Assembly (NCBI GenBank): GCA_965217205.1
Contig: OZ244254.1
Span: forward strand, 2,666,001-2,730,000
From: Maricaulis sp947259345
Lineage (GTDB): Bacteria > Pseudomonadota > Alphaproteobacteria > Caulobacterales > Maricaulaceae
Length of the DNA: 64,000 nucleotides
Direction of reading: 5' to 3'
The position numbers were made by a program, and so were the translations under genes. The notes beneath the pieces are model-generated. The model worked only from the letters and a program-made list of their open reading frames with translations, did not search any database and was not told the DNA's origin. Positions 50,671-61,000 of this stretch are shown here, piece by piece. Each line of letters opens with the position of its first letter. Within the stretch, counting starts at the first letter, position 1.

Positions 50671-51606
50671 ATGACCGAGAAGTCGAACGGATTGAACTGG
50701 CTGTCGAAAATCACGCCGCCAGGCATGTCGAAGATTTTTTCCAAGCGCGACACGCCGGACAATCTCTGGGTCAAATGCCCGATCTCCGAGGAGATGGTCT
50801 TCCACAAGGACCTGGAAGCGGGGATGTTCGTGACTCCGGCCGGTCACCATATGCGGATCACGCCGGCCTATCGCTTCCAGTTCACCTTCGACGGCGAGTA
50901 CACCGAGATCGACACGCCGGAAGTGGCCAAGGACCCGCTCAAATTCCGCGACGACAAACCTTACACGACCCGCCTGGCCGCGGCCCGCAAGAAGACCGGG
51001 CGTGATGATGCCATGGCGATCGCCCATGGCCAGATCGGCGGACTCGACAGCGTCGTTCTGGTCCAGAACTTCGCCTTCATGGGTGGCTCGCTTGGCATGG
51101 CCGCGGGTGAGAGCTTCATCAAGGCCGCCGAGCTCGCCCTGTCGCGCAAGGCGCCGCTCATCGTTTTCACCGCGGCCGGTGGCGCCCGCATGCAGGAAGG
51201 CGCCCTGTCGCTGATGCAGATGCCGCGCACAACGCTGGCCGTCGACATGTTGCGCGAGGCCGGCCTGCCCTATGTCGTCGTGTTGACCGATCCGACCACG
51301 GGCGGGGTAACCGCTTCCTACGCCATGCTGGGCGATATCCATATCGCCGAGCCCGGCGCCCTGATCGGCTTTGCCGGGCCGCGCGTGATCGAGCAAACCA
51401 TTCGCGAAAAATTGCCGGAAGGGTTCCAGCGCGCCGAGTATTTGCTGGAAAAGGGCATGGTCGACAAAGTGGTGCATCGCGCCGACATTCCCGCTACACT
51501 GGCCCGCATGTTGAGGGTCTTGATGAAGAAACCCGGCACCTCCATGCCCGCCTCCCTCACCCCGCCGCCGCCTGATCATGTGGTGACCGACGGGGGGAGC
51601 CATTAG
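50671..51606 (+). CDS. accD: Acetyl-CoA carboxylase carboxyltransferase subunit beta
   Basis: 311 residues. Catalytic crotonase-fold core with VLVQNFAFMGGSLGMAAGESF, VFTAAGGARMQEGALSL and LTDPTTGGVTASYAML; it transfers carboxyl from biotin to acetyl-CoA in the first step of fatty acid synthesis. The N-terminal zinc ribbon of E. coli AccD (two CxxC) is degenerate: WVKCPISEEMVFHKDLEAGMFVTPAGHHMRI keeps one Cys only, a condition also seen in related alphaproteobacteria. The stop TAG overlaps the probable folC start by one base. Confidence 0.96.
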   Translation: MTEKSNGLNWLSKITPPGMSKIFSKRDTPDNLWVKCPISEEMVFHKDLEAGMFVTPAGHHMRITPAYRFQFTFDGEYTEIDTPEVAKDPLKFRDDKPYTTRLAAARKKTGRDDAMAIAHGQIGGLDSVVLVQNFAFMGGSLGMAAGESFIKAAELALSRKAPLIVFTAAGGARMQEGALSLMQMPRTTLAVDMLREAGLPYVVVLTDPTTGGVTASYAMLGDIHIAEPGALIGFAGPRVIEQTIREKLPEGFQRAEYLLEKGMVDKVVHRADIPATLARMLRVLMKKPGTSMPASLTPPPPDHVVTDGGSH

Positions 51607-52924
51607 CACGCGTCGACAAGCCCTCGACGACGCGCTGGCGCGCCTTGCGCGCCTGCATCCCCGGAAAATTGACCTCTCCCTGGGCCGCCTTCAGCGGCTC
51701 CTGGCCGCACTTGGCTCGCCGCAGGACAGCCTGCCACCGACCATCCATGTCGCCGGGACCAATGGCAAAGGCTCGCTGTGCGCCTTTCTGGCCGAGATGG
51801 CCCGCGCCAAGGGCGAGCGCGTCCATATCTATACCTCACCCCATCTGGTCAATTTCAATGAGCGTATCCTGCTCGATTCCAGGCCGGTGGATGACCGCAC
51901 GCTGATCGAGGCCTTTGCCCGCTGCGAAGCCGCCAATTTCGGCGAACCCATAACCTTCTTCGAGATCACCACGGCAGCCGCCTTCCTGCTCTTTTCCGAA
52001 CATCCCGCCGACCGCCTCATCCTGGAAGTCGGCATGGGCGGGCGACTGGATGCCACCAATGTCATCGCCAAACCGGCCCTCAGCGTGATCACGCCGGTCA
52101 GTCTCGACCACCAGGAATTCCTTGGCGACGAACTCGCCGACATTGCCCGCATCAAGGCCGGCATCTGCAAATTTGGCGTGCCGGCGGTGATCGCCAGCCA
52201 GTGCGATATCGCCGAATCCGCCATCCTTGACGAAGCCCAGAAGATCGGCGCACCGACCTATGTCTGGGGCCGCGACTATAATGCCTATATGCAGCACGGA
52301 CGGCTGGTCTACGAGAACGAGAACCAGGTCTGGGATTTGCCGGCACCGGGCCTGCTCGGTCCGCATCAGATCCTCAATGCTGGTGCGGCGGCGGCCTGCG
52401 CCGCGGTCCTGCAATGGCCGGAGGACGCCGTCGCCAAGGGCATTGGCGATGCGCGCTGGCCCGGTCGATTGCAGCGCGTGTCGTCCGGACCGATCGGCGA
52501 TATCGCCCGCAAGGTCGAAGCCGAGCTCTGGCTCGACAGTGGTCATAACGAAGCCGCCGCCAAGGCCCTCTCCCACGCTCTTGCCGACATGGATGAGCGT
52601 GAGGACCGACCGCTGGTCATCATTGCCGGTTTCACGCCGGGCAAGGATGTGGAGGCCTGGTGCAGCCAGTTCGCCGGCCTCGCCCGCCGCCTGATCGCGG
52701 TGGAGTTCAAGTCCGGCCGCGGCGGCTCGCAGCCGGTGGACGAGGTCGTGGCCGCGTCCAAGCGCGCCGGGCTGGACGCCTGCGCCGCCACCGGCCTGAT
52801 CCCGGCGATGAAAAATGCCGCCAGGGAAACACCCTCGCCACGCATCCTGGTCAGCGGCTCGCTCTATCTGGTCGGCGAGGCGCTGGCCCTGGGCGACGAA
52901 CCTCCGCACATCACACCGGGCTGA
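51602..52924 (+). CDS. folC: Bifunctional folylpolyglutamate/dihydrofolate synthase with non-ATG start
   Basis: 440 residues if begun at ATT 51602. The ATP-binding HVAGTNGKGSLCAFLAEM lies at about residues 50-67, before the first in-frame ATG (51797), so that Met cannot be the start. No ATG, GTG or TTG lies in frame between the upstream stop (51584) and the P-loop. ATT at 51602 gives the family N-terminus (I/M)STRRQALDDALARLARLHPRKIDLSLGR and overlaps the accD stop as ATTAG, with GGGGGGAG just upstream; ACG 51608 is an alternative. FolC joins glutamates to folates. Sequencing error at the start cannot be excluded. Confidence 0.88.
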   Translation: MSTRRQALDDALARLARLHPRKIDLSLGRLQRLLAALGSPQDSLPPTIHVAGTNGKGSLCAFLAEMARAKGERVHIYTSPHLVNFNERILLDSRPVDDRTLIEAFARCEAANFGEPITFFEITTAAAFLLFSEHPADRLILEVGMGGRLDATNVIAKPALSVITPVSLDHQEFLGDELADIARIKAGICKFGVPAVIASQCDIAESAILDEAQKIGAPTYVWGRDYNAYMQHGRLVYENENQVWDLPAPGLLGPHQILNAGAAAACAAVLQWPEDAVAKGIGDARWPGRLQRVSSGPIGDIARKVEAELWLDSGHNEAAAKALSHALADMDEREDRPLVIIAGFTPGKDVEAWCSQFAGLARRLIAVEFKSGRGGSQPVDEVVAASKRAGLDACAATGLIPAMKNAARETPSPRILVSGSLYLVGEALALGDEPPHITPG

Positions 52925-53012
52925 GCGCCAGCGCAGCGACACTGCATCCAATCGGGCTGCCACAGGCATCCCACTTCCTCAGGACTCGAGCGCCCTTTGG
53001 AGACAGAAAATC

Positions 53013-54029
53013 ATGACATTCTCACTCATGGCCGCCGGCCTGCTGGCTCTGGTGCAATCATCGGCGTCTGCCGAACCGGGTCCGGGCGCCACCGACATGC
53101 AGCCGGTCGCCAATGCGATCACCACACTGATGCGCGACCATCACTACAATCCCGAGGAGCTCGACGCACCCGCCTATCAGGCGATCGAAACGGCCATGCT
53201 GGAGCTGGGCTCCGAGGCGACCAATCGCGCCGATTTCCTCAACGGCTTTCGCGCGATCTGGGCTGACGCCCCCTTTTCCCACGTCACCTTGTCGGAGGCC
53301 CAGGGCACGGCCGAACAGATGGCCACCCATGTCGACAATCTGCGCATCGGGGGAGGTGGCGCCACGCTGGGCTGGCAGGATGAGACGGCCATTCTCACCG
53401 TCACGACCATGATGGGTCAGGACACGATTGAGGAGATCAATGCGGCCTATGCCCAGATCGCCGCCCGGGGCGCCGAGGCTTTGGTGATCGATCTGCGTGA
53501 GAATGGCGGCGGGGCCTTCGCGGTCCTTCCGCTCGTCCGCCACGTCCTGGCTGAACCGCTTGAGGCCGGCATCTTCGTGTCGCAGCCCTGGAATGCAGCC
53601 CATGACCGCGCGCCCACGGCCTCTGATATCGACGGCATCGCGTCCTGGGAGGGTTGGTCCTTGCGCTCCTTCTGGCAGGCCGTTCAGGTCAACTCCTTGA
53701 CCCCGATCCGCTTCGAACCCGTTACCGAGAACCGTTATGACGGGCCGGTCTATGTCCTTGTCAGCGAAACCACCGCCAGCGCCGCCGAGATGGCTGCCGA
53801 CGCTCTGAAAGCCTCCGGTCGCGCCACACTGATCGGGGAGGTCACCGCCGGCCAGATGCTGTCCCAGACCGTGTTTGACCTGCCCGAAGGTCTGCAGCTC
53901 TGGCTGCCCATTGCGGACTATTATTCGGTCTCGAATGGCCGGATCGAGGGCCGGGGCGTGATGCCTGACATCGCTTCCGACGCTGACAGCGCCGATGATG
54001 TGGCCGTCCAGCTGATCAATGCGGGCTGA
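53013..54029 (+). CDS. S41 family peptidase-like protein
   Basis: 338 residues: signal peptide (MTFSLMAAGLLALVQSSASA) and an S41-type core: ALVIDLRENGGGAFAVLPLV (strand and glycine turn), YVLVSETTASAAEMAADALKASGRATLIGEVTAGQ with the nucleophile Ser in TASAAE. The second catalytic residue, Lys in CtpA-type enzymes, is replaced by Gln (AGQ in place of FGK), so it is closer to the IRBP/tricorn branch or inactive. No PDZ domain is seen. GGAG upstream supports ATG 53013. Probably periplasmic; substrate unknown. Confidence 0.8.
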   Translation: MTFSLMAAGLLALVQSSASAEPGPGATDMQPVANAITTLMRDHHYNPEELDAPAYQAIETAMLELGSEATNRADFLNGFRAIWADAPFSHVTLSEAQGTAEQMATHVDNLRIGGGGATLGWQDETAILTVTTMMGQDTIEEINAAYAQIAARGAEALVIDLRENGGGAFAVLPLVRHVLAEPLEAGIFVSQPWNAAHDRAPTASDIDGIASWEGWSLRSFWQAVQVNSLTPIRFEPVTENRYDGPVYVLVSETTASAAEMAADALKASGRATLIGEVTAGQMLSQTVFDLPEGLQLWLPIADYYSVSNGRIEGRGVMPDIASDADSADDVAVQLINAG

Positions 54030-54048
54030 CGCGTTCAATCGCGCAACA

Positions 54049-54080
54049 AAAAAGGGCCCTCCGACCGGAGAGCCCGTTTT
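54049..54080. terminator. Bidirectional hairpin terminator
   Basis: GGGCCCTCC (54054-54062) and GGAGAGCCC (54067-54075) form a 9-bp stem with one mismatch and a four-base loop, followed by GTTTT; an A-run precedes it. It separates the convergent S41 gene and trxA. Confidence 0.8.
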
Positions 54081-54105
54081 CTTGTCTTCGCTGATCAAGA
54101 ACCGC

Positions 54106-54426
54106 CTAGAGCGTTTCCTGGACCCACTCGGAGATCTTGCCCTTGGCCATGGCGCCGATCTTGGTCGAGACGACCTGGCCGTCCTTGAAGATCATCAGGG
54201 TCGGAATGCCACGCACACCATATTTGCCCGGCGTCATCGGATGGTCGTCGATATTCACCTTGGCCACCGTCAGCGCACCGGACATTTCTTCGGCAATCTC
54301 TTCGAGCGCCGGGGAAATCTGTTTGCACGGACCACACCATTCAGCCCAGAAGTCCACAAGGACCGGGCCGGTGGCATTGATCACGTCACTCTCGAAGGAT
54401 TCATCGCTGACCGCTTTGGTCGCCAT
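54106..54426 (-). CDS. trxA: Thioredoxin
   Basis: 106 residues with the intact active site WAEWCGPCKQISPALEEIA and the cis-Pro loop RGIPTLMIFKDG. General cytoplasmic disulfide reductant. It follows addA by 80 bp on the same strand, a common alphaproteobacterial order, and ends at a bidirectional terminator. Confidence 0.97.
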   Translation of the reverse strand: MATKAVSDESFESDVINATGPVLVDFWAEWCGPCKQISPALEEIAEEMSGALTVAKVNIDDHPMTPGKYGVRGIPTLMIFKDGQVVSTKIGAMAKGKISEWVQETL

Positions 54427-54506
54427 GGGACACTCCTTTGCTGAAACGAATCCGCGGGGGCGGACTCAATTGATGGCGCGTGAGGTAGGGGGGGCGAGCC
54501 CCCGCG

Positions 54507-57500
54507 TCAAGCCACGCCCGCGTCGAAGATGTGATCAAGAACCGCGTCCGGAAGCACCATCAATCGCGCCGCATCCGTCCAGAGCAGGGCGCAACGCACG
54601 GATTTTCCGGGATGAACCGCTCGCAGGAGGGCACGATAGGTGGCCATCTGGCCGAGATAGACTTTCGCCACTGCAGCAACCTCGCTCGGGGGCGGGCGAT
54701 TGGTCTTGTAGTCGATGATGAGGACCTCATCCGCGGTCACGACCAGTCGGTCGACCTGGCCACGTATGATCGTATTGGCGGGCAGGCCCGGCGCGTGTCC
54801 GACGAGGGCGACCTCGGCCCGACTGTCCGGTCCGAATAGCGGCGCAAATTCCGGATGATCGAGAATCCCCAGCGTCTCGGTGACAATTTGCGCGCGATCG
54901 GCCTCGGCAATATCCGGCTGGGCCGAGAGGAAGCGCGACGCTGCCGCCTCGCGCCGCTCGTGGGGCAGGTCGGGCAAGGTCTGGAGCAGTTTGTGGATCA
55001 CATCACCGCGACGGAAGCGATGCCCGCCCGGATCGGCCAGCGGAGACCGGACGGCAGGCTCGGCCTCTTCATCCGCCAGCAGGCTGGACGGGGCCGCGCT
55101 GCGGATCTGCCCTTCTTCCAGCGCCACAGCCGCGGACGCCCAGTCGGGGATCGCTGCGCGCTCGCCATCCTCGTCGACGGCCCGACCCAGCACCACCGGT
55201 GCCGACCCGAAGCGCAGACCGGGGCCAGCCTCTTCGACAACAGCATCAACCGGGGTGGCGATCTCGTTCCAGCCCTCGCCCTGCCAGGCGTCGGCGAGTT
55301 GCTTGTACCAGCTATCGTCGGAAATCTGGCCGAGATCGCCACGCCCCTGACGCCAGCCACACACGATCAGGCGATCCCGGGCCCGGGTCAGGGCGACATA
55401 GAGCAGCCGGCCATGTTCGGCCAATTGCCGGTTTTGAGCCTCAAGGCGCAATCCTTCGACCACCTCCGGGTCTTCAGCCTTGCGCGGTGACCAGAGCAAT
55501 CCGCACTCGGGATGCGCAAAAACCGGATCCGTCTTGCCGGTGACCGGGCTGCGCGTGGTGTCCGGAAGAATGATCACCGGGCGCTCCAGCCCTTTGGAGG
55601 CATGGACCGTCATCACCTGAACCTCGTTACGGTCCGGGCTCATCTCGCGCTTGATCTGGGTCTCTTCGCCCTCAATTCGCGCGATGAAGCTCGCCAGCGC
55701 GCCACCCTCCTCGCGCTCATGCTGGAGCGCCCGGGCGAGGAATTCCTGCAGCGGATCGCGCGCCTCCTCACCCAGACGGGCATAGATGCGGGCCCAGCGC
55801 GTCTCACCGGTTGGTGTGCGGGCATTGAGGAAGCCGGTGAAGAGATCATAGAGCCGTGTCTTGTCGGCCTGGTCCCGCAGCTGGGTCAGGGCCTGGCGGG
55901 CATCCGCAAAGCGCGGGTCCTCACTGGTGAAGAGCGCATTCCACAAGGTGCCGCGGCGCTTGAGGTCGGTCCGCGAGCGGGCGAGATCATAGAGCGCGGT
56001 TTCATCTATGCCCGGCTGTTCCGGGTCGATCGGATCAAAGAGCGGCGAGCGCAGGATTTCCGCCAGGGCGAGATCATCGCCGGACGTCATGGCAAAGCGC
56101 CCCAGCGCCAGCATGTCCTTCACCGCGGTCTGCTCGCGCAGCACCATGCGATCGGCACCCGCCACGGGCACACCGTTCAGCTTGAGCTGGCGAATGACTT
56201 CCTCGAAGAAGCCACCGGTTCGCCGCCAGACCAGGATGGCAATATCGGAGGGGCGAACCGGACGCGCCGTGAAACGCCCCGATTTTTCCTCCCAGACCGC
56301 ATCGCCGCGGCGAAGCATGTCGGCGATCTCGCCGGCGACTGTCCGGGCGAGCAGGTCACGGGAAGTGCCGCGGGCCTGAAGATCGACCGGGTCGAAAATC
56401 GAGGTCTCCTCGACCTGCGGGGGTTTGGGGATGGCCGGCCAGATCTCCACACAGCCCGGCATACCCGAGCGCGCCGCACGATGGCCTTGATAGCGGGCGA
56501 AGGGCAGATCGGTGGCACCGGCCTGGAATTTCATTTCCGGGGCCGGAAGGCGCGCGGCAAAGGCCTGGTCGACGGCGGTGAGAATCTCTGGCGCCGAGCG
56601 GAAGGAGACATTCAGGCTCGGGCGCTCGAAGTACAAGCTGGCTGCTGCTGCAGACGCGGCAAGGCGGTCACCCTCTTCCAGAAAACGGGCTGGTTCGGCG
56701 CCCTGGAAGGAGTAGATGGACTGTTTCTCATCACCGACCACGAACAGGGTCCGGCCCTGTTCGACCGCCCCCTCACCCGCGAAGAACTCCGCCGTCAGGC
56801 CACGGATCATGTCCCACTGCTGCGGCGCCGTGTCCTGCGCCTCGTCGATGAGGGCATGGGCCAGCATGCCGTCCAGCTTGTAGCCGACCCAGCCCGAGAA
56901 CGGGTTCTCAGGCGCCAGGAGGCGCCCCGCCAAACGCACAAGATCATCAAAATCAAGCGCCCGCGCACGCTCCAGCGCCGCGTCATAAGCCTTGACGAAG
57001 CGGGCCGTGACGGCGATCGCGACCGCGCTGGCCTGGGCGATCGTGGCGCGCTGGATCGTCTCGCGCGCCGCCTCAAGTCGTTCCGCTTCGGCTTCAAGCA
57101 GGGTGAGGATGTGCGGGAAGTTATTGGCGATAGCCTTCGTTGCGAGACTCTTCGCTCTGCTGCCCTTGCCCTTGTCGGTGAAGAAAGCCGCCAGATACGT
57201 CTCGTAGGCCGGGCTGGGCGCGTCAGCCGAAAGGGCGAGCTTGAGAACGTCGCCGCGCGCGTTGTCTGTTTTGCTCCCCTCATGGCACAGGGCATGGGCC
57301 GCTGCCTCGATCTCGGGACGCGGCATGGCGGCCATGATGTCCCGCTTCAGCGTGTCCGCATCGCAGTCGACCGGCAGGTCCAGCAAGGTCCAGAGCTGTG
57401 CTGCCAGCGCATCGACACCGCCAGCACCCGCCATTGTGGCGGCGAAATCATGTCGATTGGAGCGCGCCCAGCGCAGAATAACCGACAGGGCATCCGGACC

Positions 57501-58058
57501 ACCCGCTTCGATCAAGGTGCCGATTTCCTGCTCCGACAAGGACGCCAGAACGGCGCGGCGCGCGGTCTCCATGGCCTGCCCGGCTGCGGCATCATCCAGG
57601 GTCTCGAAGCCCGGCGGAGCGCCCGCTTCCAACGGGAAGCGGCGCAGCAGGTTTTCACAGAAGGCGTGAATGGTCTGGATCTTGAGACCGCCCGGCGTTT
57701 CCAGCGCTTGGGCGAAAAGCTTGCGAGCCGTGTCCGCTTCGCCGGGCTTGAGATCGCGGCCCAGCAAGTCTTTCAGCTCATGTGCGAGAACCGTGTCCGG
57801 TGTAACCGACCAATCGCCCAGACGCTTGAAGAGGCGTTCCTTCATCTCGGCGGCGGCGGCCTTGGTATAGGTGACGCAGAGAACGGTCTCCGGCCGGTTG
57901 TCCGCGAGCAGGAGATTGATCACCCGGTCAACCAGGACACGGGTTTTGCCGGAGCCGGCATTGGCTTCCACGAAGACGCTGGCCTCGGGCCGCGCTGCGC
58001 GCCGCTGGGCCTGGGTTGCGGACTGGCTGATTTCCGGATCGAAGCGGGCCTCACTCAT
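54507..58058 (-). CDS. addA: Double-strand break repair helicase AddA
   Basis: 1183 residues, full length. UvrD-type helicase with Walker A EANAGSGKTRVLVDRV near the N-terminus, motif II in LIDEAQDTAPQQWDMI, motif III around FVVGDEKQSIYSFQGAEP, and the motif V/VI pair MTVHASKGLERPVIILPDT and YVALTRARDRLIVCGW. The C-terminal RecB-type nuclease has IIDYKTNR. With AddB it resects DNA ends for RecA, stopping at Chi. ATGA overlap with addB. Confidence 0.97.
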   Translation of the reverse strand: MSEARFDPEISQSATQAQRRAARPEASVFVEANAGSGKTRVLVDRVINLLLADNRPETVLCVTYTKAAAAEMKERLFKRLGDWSVTPDTVLAHELKDLLGRDLKPGEADTARKLFAQALETPGGLKIQTIHAFCENLLRRFPLEAGAPPGFETLDDAAAGQAMETARRAVLASLSEQEIGTLIEAGGPDALSVILRWARSNRHDFAATMAGAGGVDALAAQLWTLLDLPVDCDADTLKRDIMAAMPRPEIEAAAHALCHEGSKTDNARGDVLKLALSADAPSPAYETYLAAFFTDKGKGSRAKSLATKAIANNFPHILTLLEAEAERLEAARETIQRATIAQASAVAIAVTARFVKAYDAALERARALDFDDLVRLAGRLLAPENPFSGWVGYKLDGMLAHALIDEAQDTAPQQWDMIRGLTAEFFAGEGAVEQGRTLFVVGDEKQSIYSFQGAEPARFLEEGDRLAASAAAASLYFERPSLNVSFRSAPEILTAVDQAFAARLPAPEMKFQAGATDLPFARYQGHRAARSGMPGCVEIWPAIPKPPQVEETSIFDPVDLQARGTSRDLLARTVAGEIADMLRRGDAVWEEKSGRFTARPVRPSDIAILVWRRTGGFFEEVIRQLKLNGVPVAGADRMVLREQTAVKDMLALGRFAMTSGDDLALAEILRSPLFDPIDPEQPGIDETALYDLARSRTDLKRRGTLWNALFTSEDPRFADARQALTQLRDQADKTRLYDLFTGFLNARTPTGETRWARIYARLGEEARDPLQEFLARALQHEREEGGALASFIARIEGEETQIKREMSPDRNEVQVMTVHASKGLERPVIILPDTTRSPVTGKTDPVFAHPECGLLWSPRKAEDPEVVEGLRLEAQNRQLAEHGRLLYVALTRARDRLIVCGWRQGRGDLGQISDDSWYKQLADAWQGEGWNEIATPVDAVVEEAGPGLRFGSAPVVLGRAVDEDGERAAIPDWASAAVALEEGQIRSAAPSSLLADEEAEPAVRSPLADPGGHRFRRGDVIHKLLQTLPDLPHERREAAASRFLSAQPDIAEADRAQIVTETLGILDHPEFAPLFGPDSRAEVALVGHAPGLPANTIIRGQVDRLVVTADEVLIIDYKTNRPPPSEVAAVAKVYLGQMATYRALLRAVHPGKSVRCALLWTDAARLMVLPDAVLDHIFDAGVA

Positions 58059-61000
58059 GCCCCGCCCTCCGGCTTCTCACCGGCAGCTGAGGCCCACTCG
58101 CCTCGCCGGGCCAGATGGTCGAAATCGCCGTAATCATTCACATATTGTGCGCGGATCTGGCTGCCATAGGACATTGTTTCGTCGTCGAAACGAGCAATCC
58201 ACTGACGCAAATCCTCGACGGCTTGATCGGCAAATTCGCCGGCTTCAAGGGACTTGCTTCCGTCGATCCGCACCTCTTTGCCACCCATCGCATTACCCGG
58301 CAGCGAGATGTAATAAAGGCCCGCCGGGGCGCCGGCGGCCAGGCCTTCGAAGGCCCCATCGCGCGCCATGGCAGCGGTCAGGGGTAGTTGCGGGTCAAAG
58401 CCGGCCTCGATCAACTTGGCGCTCGAGGATGAGCCCGTCTTGTAGTCGATAATGTCCAGCCGCCCGTCCGGATGGCGGTCAAAGCGATCCGAACGACCGG
58501 TCAGTGCCCATTCGCCCGCAGGACCGTCAAACCGCATACGCCCCTTGATCTCGACCTTGTCGAGCGCAATGCCGCGAGCCCGTCGCTCAACCTCCCAACC
58601 GACCAGCCAGCGCGCCGCGCGCTCAAAACGGGCTCGCTCGAGCACACGATCCTCCGGGCCGAACCCGACCGCTTCCAGATGCGGCTCGGCGACGGCCAGA
58701 AGCTGGGCCACCGCATCGTCCGGCACGCCATCCGTCCAGTTTGGCACAACCGCTTCCAGCGCATCGTGCAAGGCCGAACCCCGCTCGCGCGGTCCGGGCG
58801 GCATGTCGGCCGGGTCGAGACGTCTCAGTCCGAGGACGTGGCGGGCGTAGATGGAGTAGGGATCGCGGACCCAGGTCCGGATTTCAGTGATCGACATCCG
58901 GCGGGGCCGCACGCTGACCGGTGGACAAGGCGCCGGGCGCGGGGCCGGCACTGGCGGCGTGCCCGGATCATCCAAGGCGCGGGACAGGGCGACATAGTCG
59001 ATGTCCGGCGCGAATGACCTCTTGGCCGTATCACCCAGCGCACCGCGGGCCAGCGTCTTCAACCGCCAGACCCAGCGCGACGCCACGGTCGGTGAGCCTT
59101 CAGACTTCTGGGCCCGCGTCAGGATCACCTCGGGCGCCGCGGCCAGCTGGGCGAAATCATGCGCCGCCAGACCATAGCGTCGCTCCGGGGCGCCCAGTCC
59201 GACCTTGCGCCGCATCCCGGCGGACAGCCACGGGTCGGCGCCCGGACCCGGTGGCCAGACACCCTCATTGAGGCCCGCCAGGATCACCCGGTCGGCCGTA
59301 ATCAGACGCGCCTCAAGCGGTCCGAGAACCTGCAGGCGGGGATGCACGCCAAGGCGCGGCGCGACCCGGCGCGAGCGACACATTTCCGCGAAGGCCTGGG
59401 CATAATCGCGCAGGCGCATATCGGGCAGCGCCTCGCTTTCCTCGAGCAAGGACCGCAACAGACCCGCCGCCGCCTCACCACCCTCACCCGACCAGACCGC
59501 CTCGGCCCCGCTTCCGCTGTCATCCTCGGCCAGGGCTTCTGCGGCTTCGGCATGGGCGCGCGCCCAGTCGCGGGCTGGTCGCTTGCCATCCGCCAGGAGG
59601 CTGGCGAAGGCCGCCTCAAGCCGGTCCAGAATGGCCTCGATCCGTGCCCGGTCATCGGGGAAGAGCTTGACGAACTCGCCGTCCAGACGCGCCCGTATCG
59701 CGGCCAGATCCTGTCCCGGACGGGCACCACGCAGAGCCTCGGCCTCGAACTTGGCCAGCACGGTGTGCGCCTGACCCCGCGAACAGCCGCCACGAAACAG
59801 GGGTGAACCCCACAAGGCGGTCAGCGCGACGACGCTGCCGCAATCTGTCACGGCATCCAGCAGGCGCGTGAGGAAGGCCCCCGAGGGTGTCTCGGCCAGA
59901 GCCGCGCCGCCAGAATCATCCAGTCGCGCACCGAAACGGATCATTTCCGCCGAGACCCGGCGCGCCAGCATGCGGTCTGGCGTCACCAGAATTGCCGTGC
60001 GGTCCGGTGTCTCCAGCGTCTCGCGCAGCATGAGGGCACAGGCCCGCGCTTCGCTGATCTCGTCCGGCGTTTCGACCAGGCTCAGCCCGTCCAGCCCCGC
60101 GGTAAAGAAATCATCGCCATACTGGTCTGTGAGTGTGGCGATCCGGGTCAGCCACTCGTCCGTGGTGTCGGCCGGCCGCAGGGCTTCAGCGATCAGGCGC
60201 CGGCGGCGGGCGGCGTCAGCGGTCTCGGCGGCGCCCGGCCAGGCTTTCACTCGCTCCCGTGGCAGACCCAGATCTTCAACAAATCGCTTCATTGCCCATT
60301 GCGGGTGATCATCGGCGATCGAATCCCAGGCCGACTGGTCAGCGTCCCAGTCAAAGCCGGGCAGGACGACCGCGCCCCGGGGCAGATTGGCGATCACCGC
60401 CATCAGGTCGCGCGCGGCCGGGATGGAGCCGGTGGACCCAACCGCAAGCACCGGATGGTTCGGCGCTTCGCGCGACCAGCGCGCCACCAGCTCCCGCAGA
60501 ACCAGCGAGCGACGGCTGGCCGCATCAGTCAGGCCCAGCTCGGCCAGGCGTGCCGGCCAGATGCGCTGGACAATGTCGAGGAATTCCACCGCCTCGCGCC
60601 GGTCGGCCGGCAGATAAGTCTCGACCGCCTCATCCAGCGCCGCGAGATTGCTGGCATCCTCGGTCGCCAAATCATCCAGCAAGGCCGCCAGCGAGTCGGC
60701 CAGGGACAGGGCGCCGCCCACCCCGATCGGACGCCCAAGCGCGGTTTCCTTGGCCAGGATAAGGCGCGCCAGCTCATAGCGGCGACGCTCCGGCGAGATT
60801 GAAGGTGCGGCGAGACCGGCCAGCTCGCCCGGTTCGAAGGGCGGGTCGTCGACATCGACATCGCCGATCGGGCGGATGAGCGGCAGGAGGGCAACGCCAT
60901 TGCCGGCCAGTTCGGCGAAGACATCACCCAGCGCCTTCGCAGCCCGGCGCGTGGGCGTGAGGATGAGGAGGCGGGTCAGCGCATCGGGATTTTCGGCCGC

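Noticed and set aside
51797..52924. folC starting at ATG 51797 (375 codons)
   Set aside because: This would remove the GTNGKGS ATP-binding loop and about 65 conserved residues that are openly readable upstream.
55512..58133. An 873-codon open frame antisense to addA
   Set aside because: Same cause: addA is a clear full-length gene and the antisense product is Arg/Gly-rich without any motif.
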